A DNA stretch of 64,000 bases from assembly GCF_037975245.1 (NCBI RefSeq), contig NC_092569.1, forward strand, positions 16,724,001 to 16,788,000. Reading direction: 5' to 3'. Made by a program: the position numbers and the translations under genes. The notes below the pieces were generated by a model. It was given only the letters and a program-made list of their open reading frames with translations. It was not told the origin of the DNA and made no database searches. The DNA is from Apostichopus japonicus. Its lineage: Eukaryota; Echinodermata; Holothuroidea; Aspidochirotida; Stichopodidae. Position 1 is the stretch's first letter. Every line of letters starts with the position of its first letter. Below, piece by piece: positions 63,770-64,000 of this stretch.

Positions 63770-64000
63770 CTATATATAGACAAACGAGAGTGGTAGAGGT
63801 TACCTTTTACATCTACAACAGTAACTTTCTTACATGACACGGTTTCCTCCCTACAAAATCAGTAAAGGAATACGTTTAGGAGAGTGAGGAGAAAGGGAAT
63901 GATGTTTGGGTGATAACATTTATCTATTACATGTCGTCATTTGCGAATGTTTATTGCCAATCATAATGTTATAATAATGCTTAAAAGTACGTTATTTTTT

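Overview
This window is eukaryotic nuclear DNA: AT-rich, intron-dense, loaded with (TA)n microsatellites, minisatellites and small DNA transposons, with split genes that follow the GT-AG rule. The family content and repeats suggest an invertebrate animal, plausibly a marine deuterostome. I cannot fix the phylum from sequence alone. No bacterial operon, CRISPR array, rRNA or viral gene is visible.

The backbone is a cluster of four annexin genes that I assembled exon by exon. Gene A (+, 8478-23831, 12 coding exons, 358 aa) lies tail to tail with gene B (-, 36939-27727, 12 exons, 358 aa). Gene C (-, 55378-40059, 12 exons, 317 aa) and gene D (-, from 63769 down to 59088, last five exons only, upstream part beyond position 64000) follow B in the same direction. 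The intron phases (0,1,0,0,0,1,0,0,0,1,0) are identical in A, B and C, and exon sizes are nearly so. This shows tandem duplication of one ancestral gene. C is a classical annexin with four intact type II calcium motifs. A, B and the visible half of D have lost these motifs from the repeats that can be judged and keep only the one in repeat 4. B starts with a Gly2/Ser6 N-myristoylation-like motif.

At the left edge a minus-strand exon (2457-2389) encodes a good signal peptide followed by a consensus donor. It may be the first exon of a secreted-protein gene running off the left side, with a possible second exon at 1231-1004.

Introns and intergenic DNA hold many transposon remains. Several hAT-like elements have 8-bp target-site duplications (5215-5597, 11095-11465, 39034-39448, 60261-62509, and 22272-22823 with one mismatch). 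There is also a four-level nest at 4.4-6.8 kb, a mariner-like MITE with TA target sites at 10129-10342, a palindromic MITE family in four places, tRNA-derived SINE copies including a head-to-head pair at 36.1 kb, and a foldback element at 50.15-50.96 kb. Tandem arrays have units of about 8, 20, 42, 50, 129 and 265 bp. Most long open frames outside the annexin exons come from (TA)n tracts or minisatellites and are not genes.
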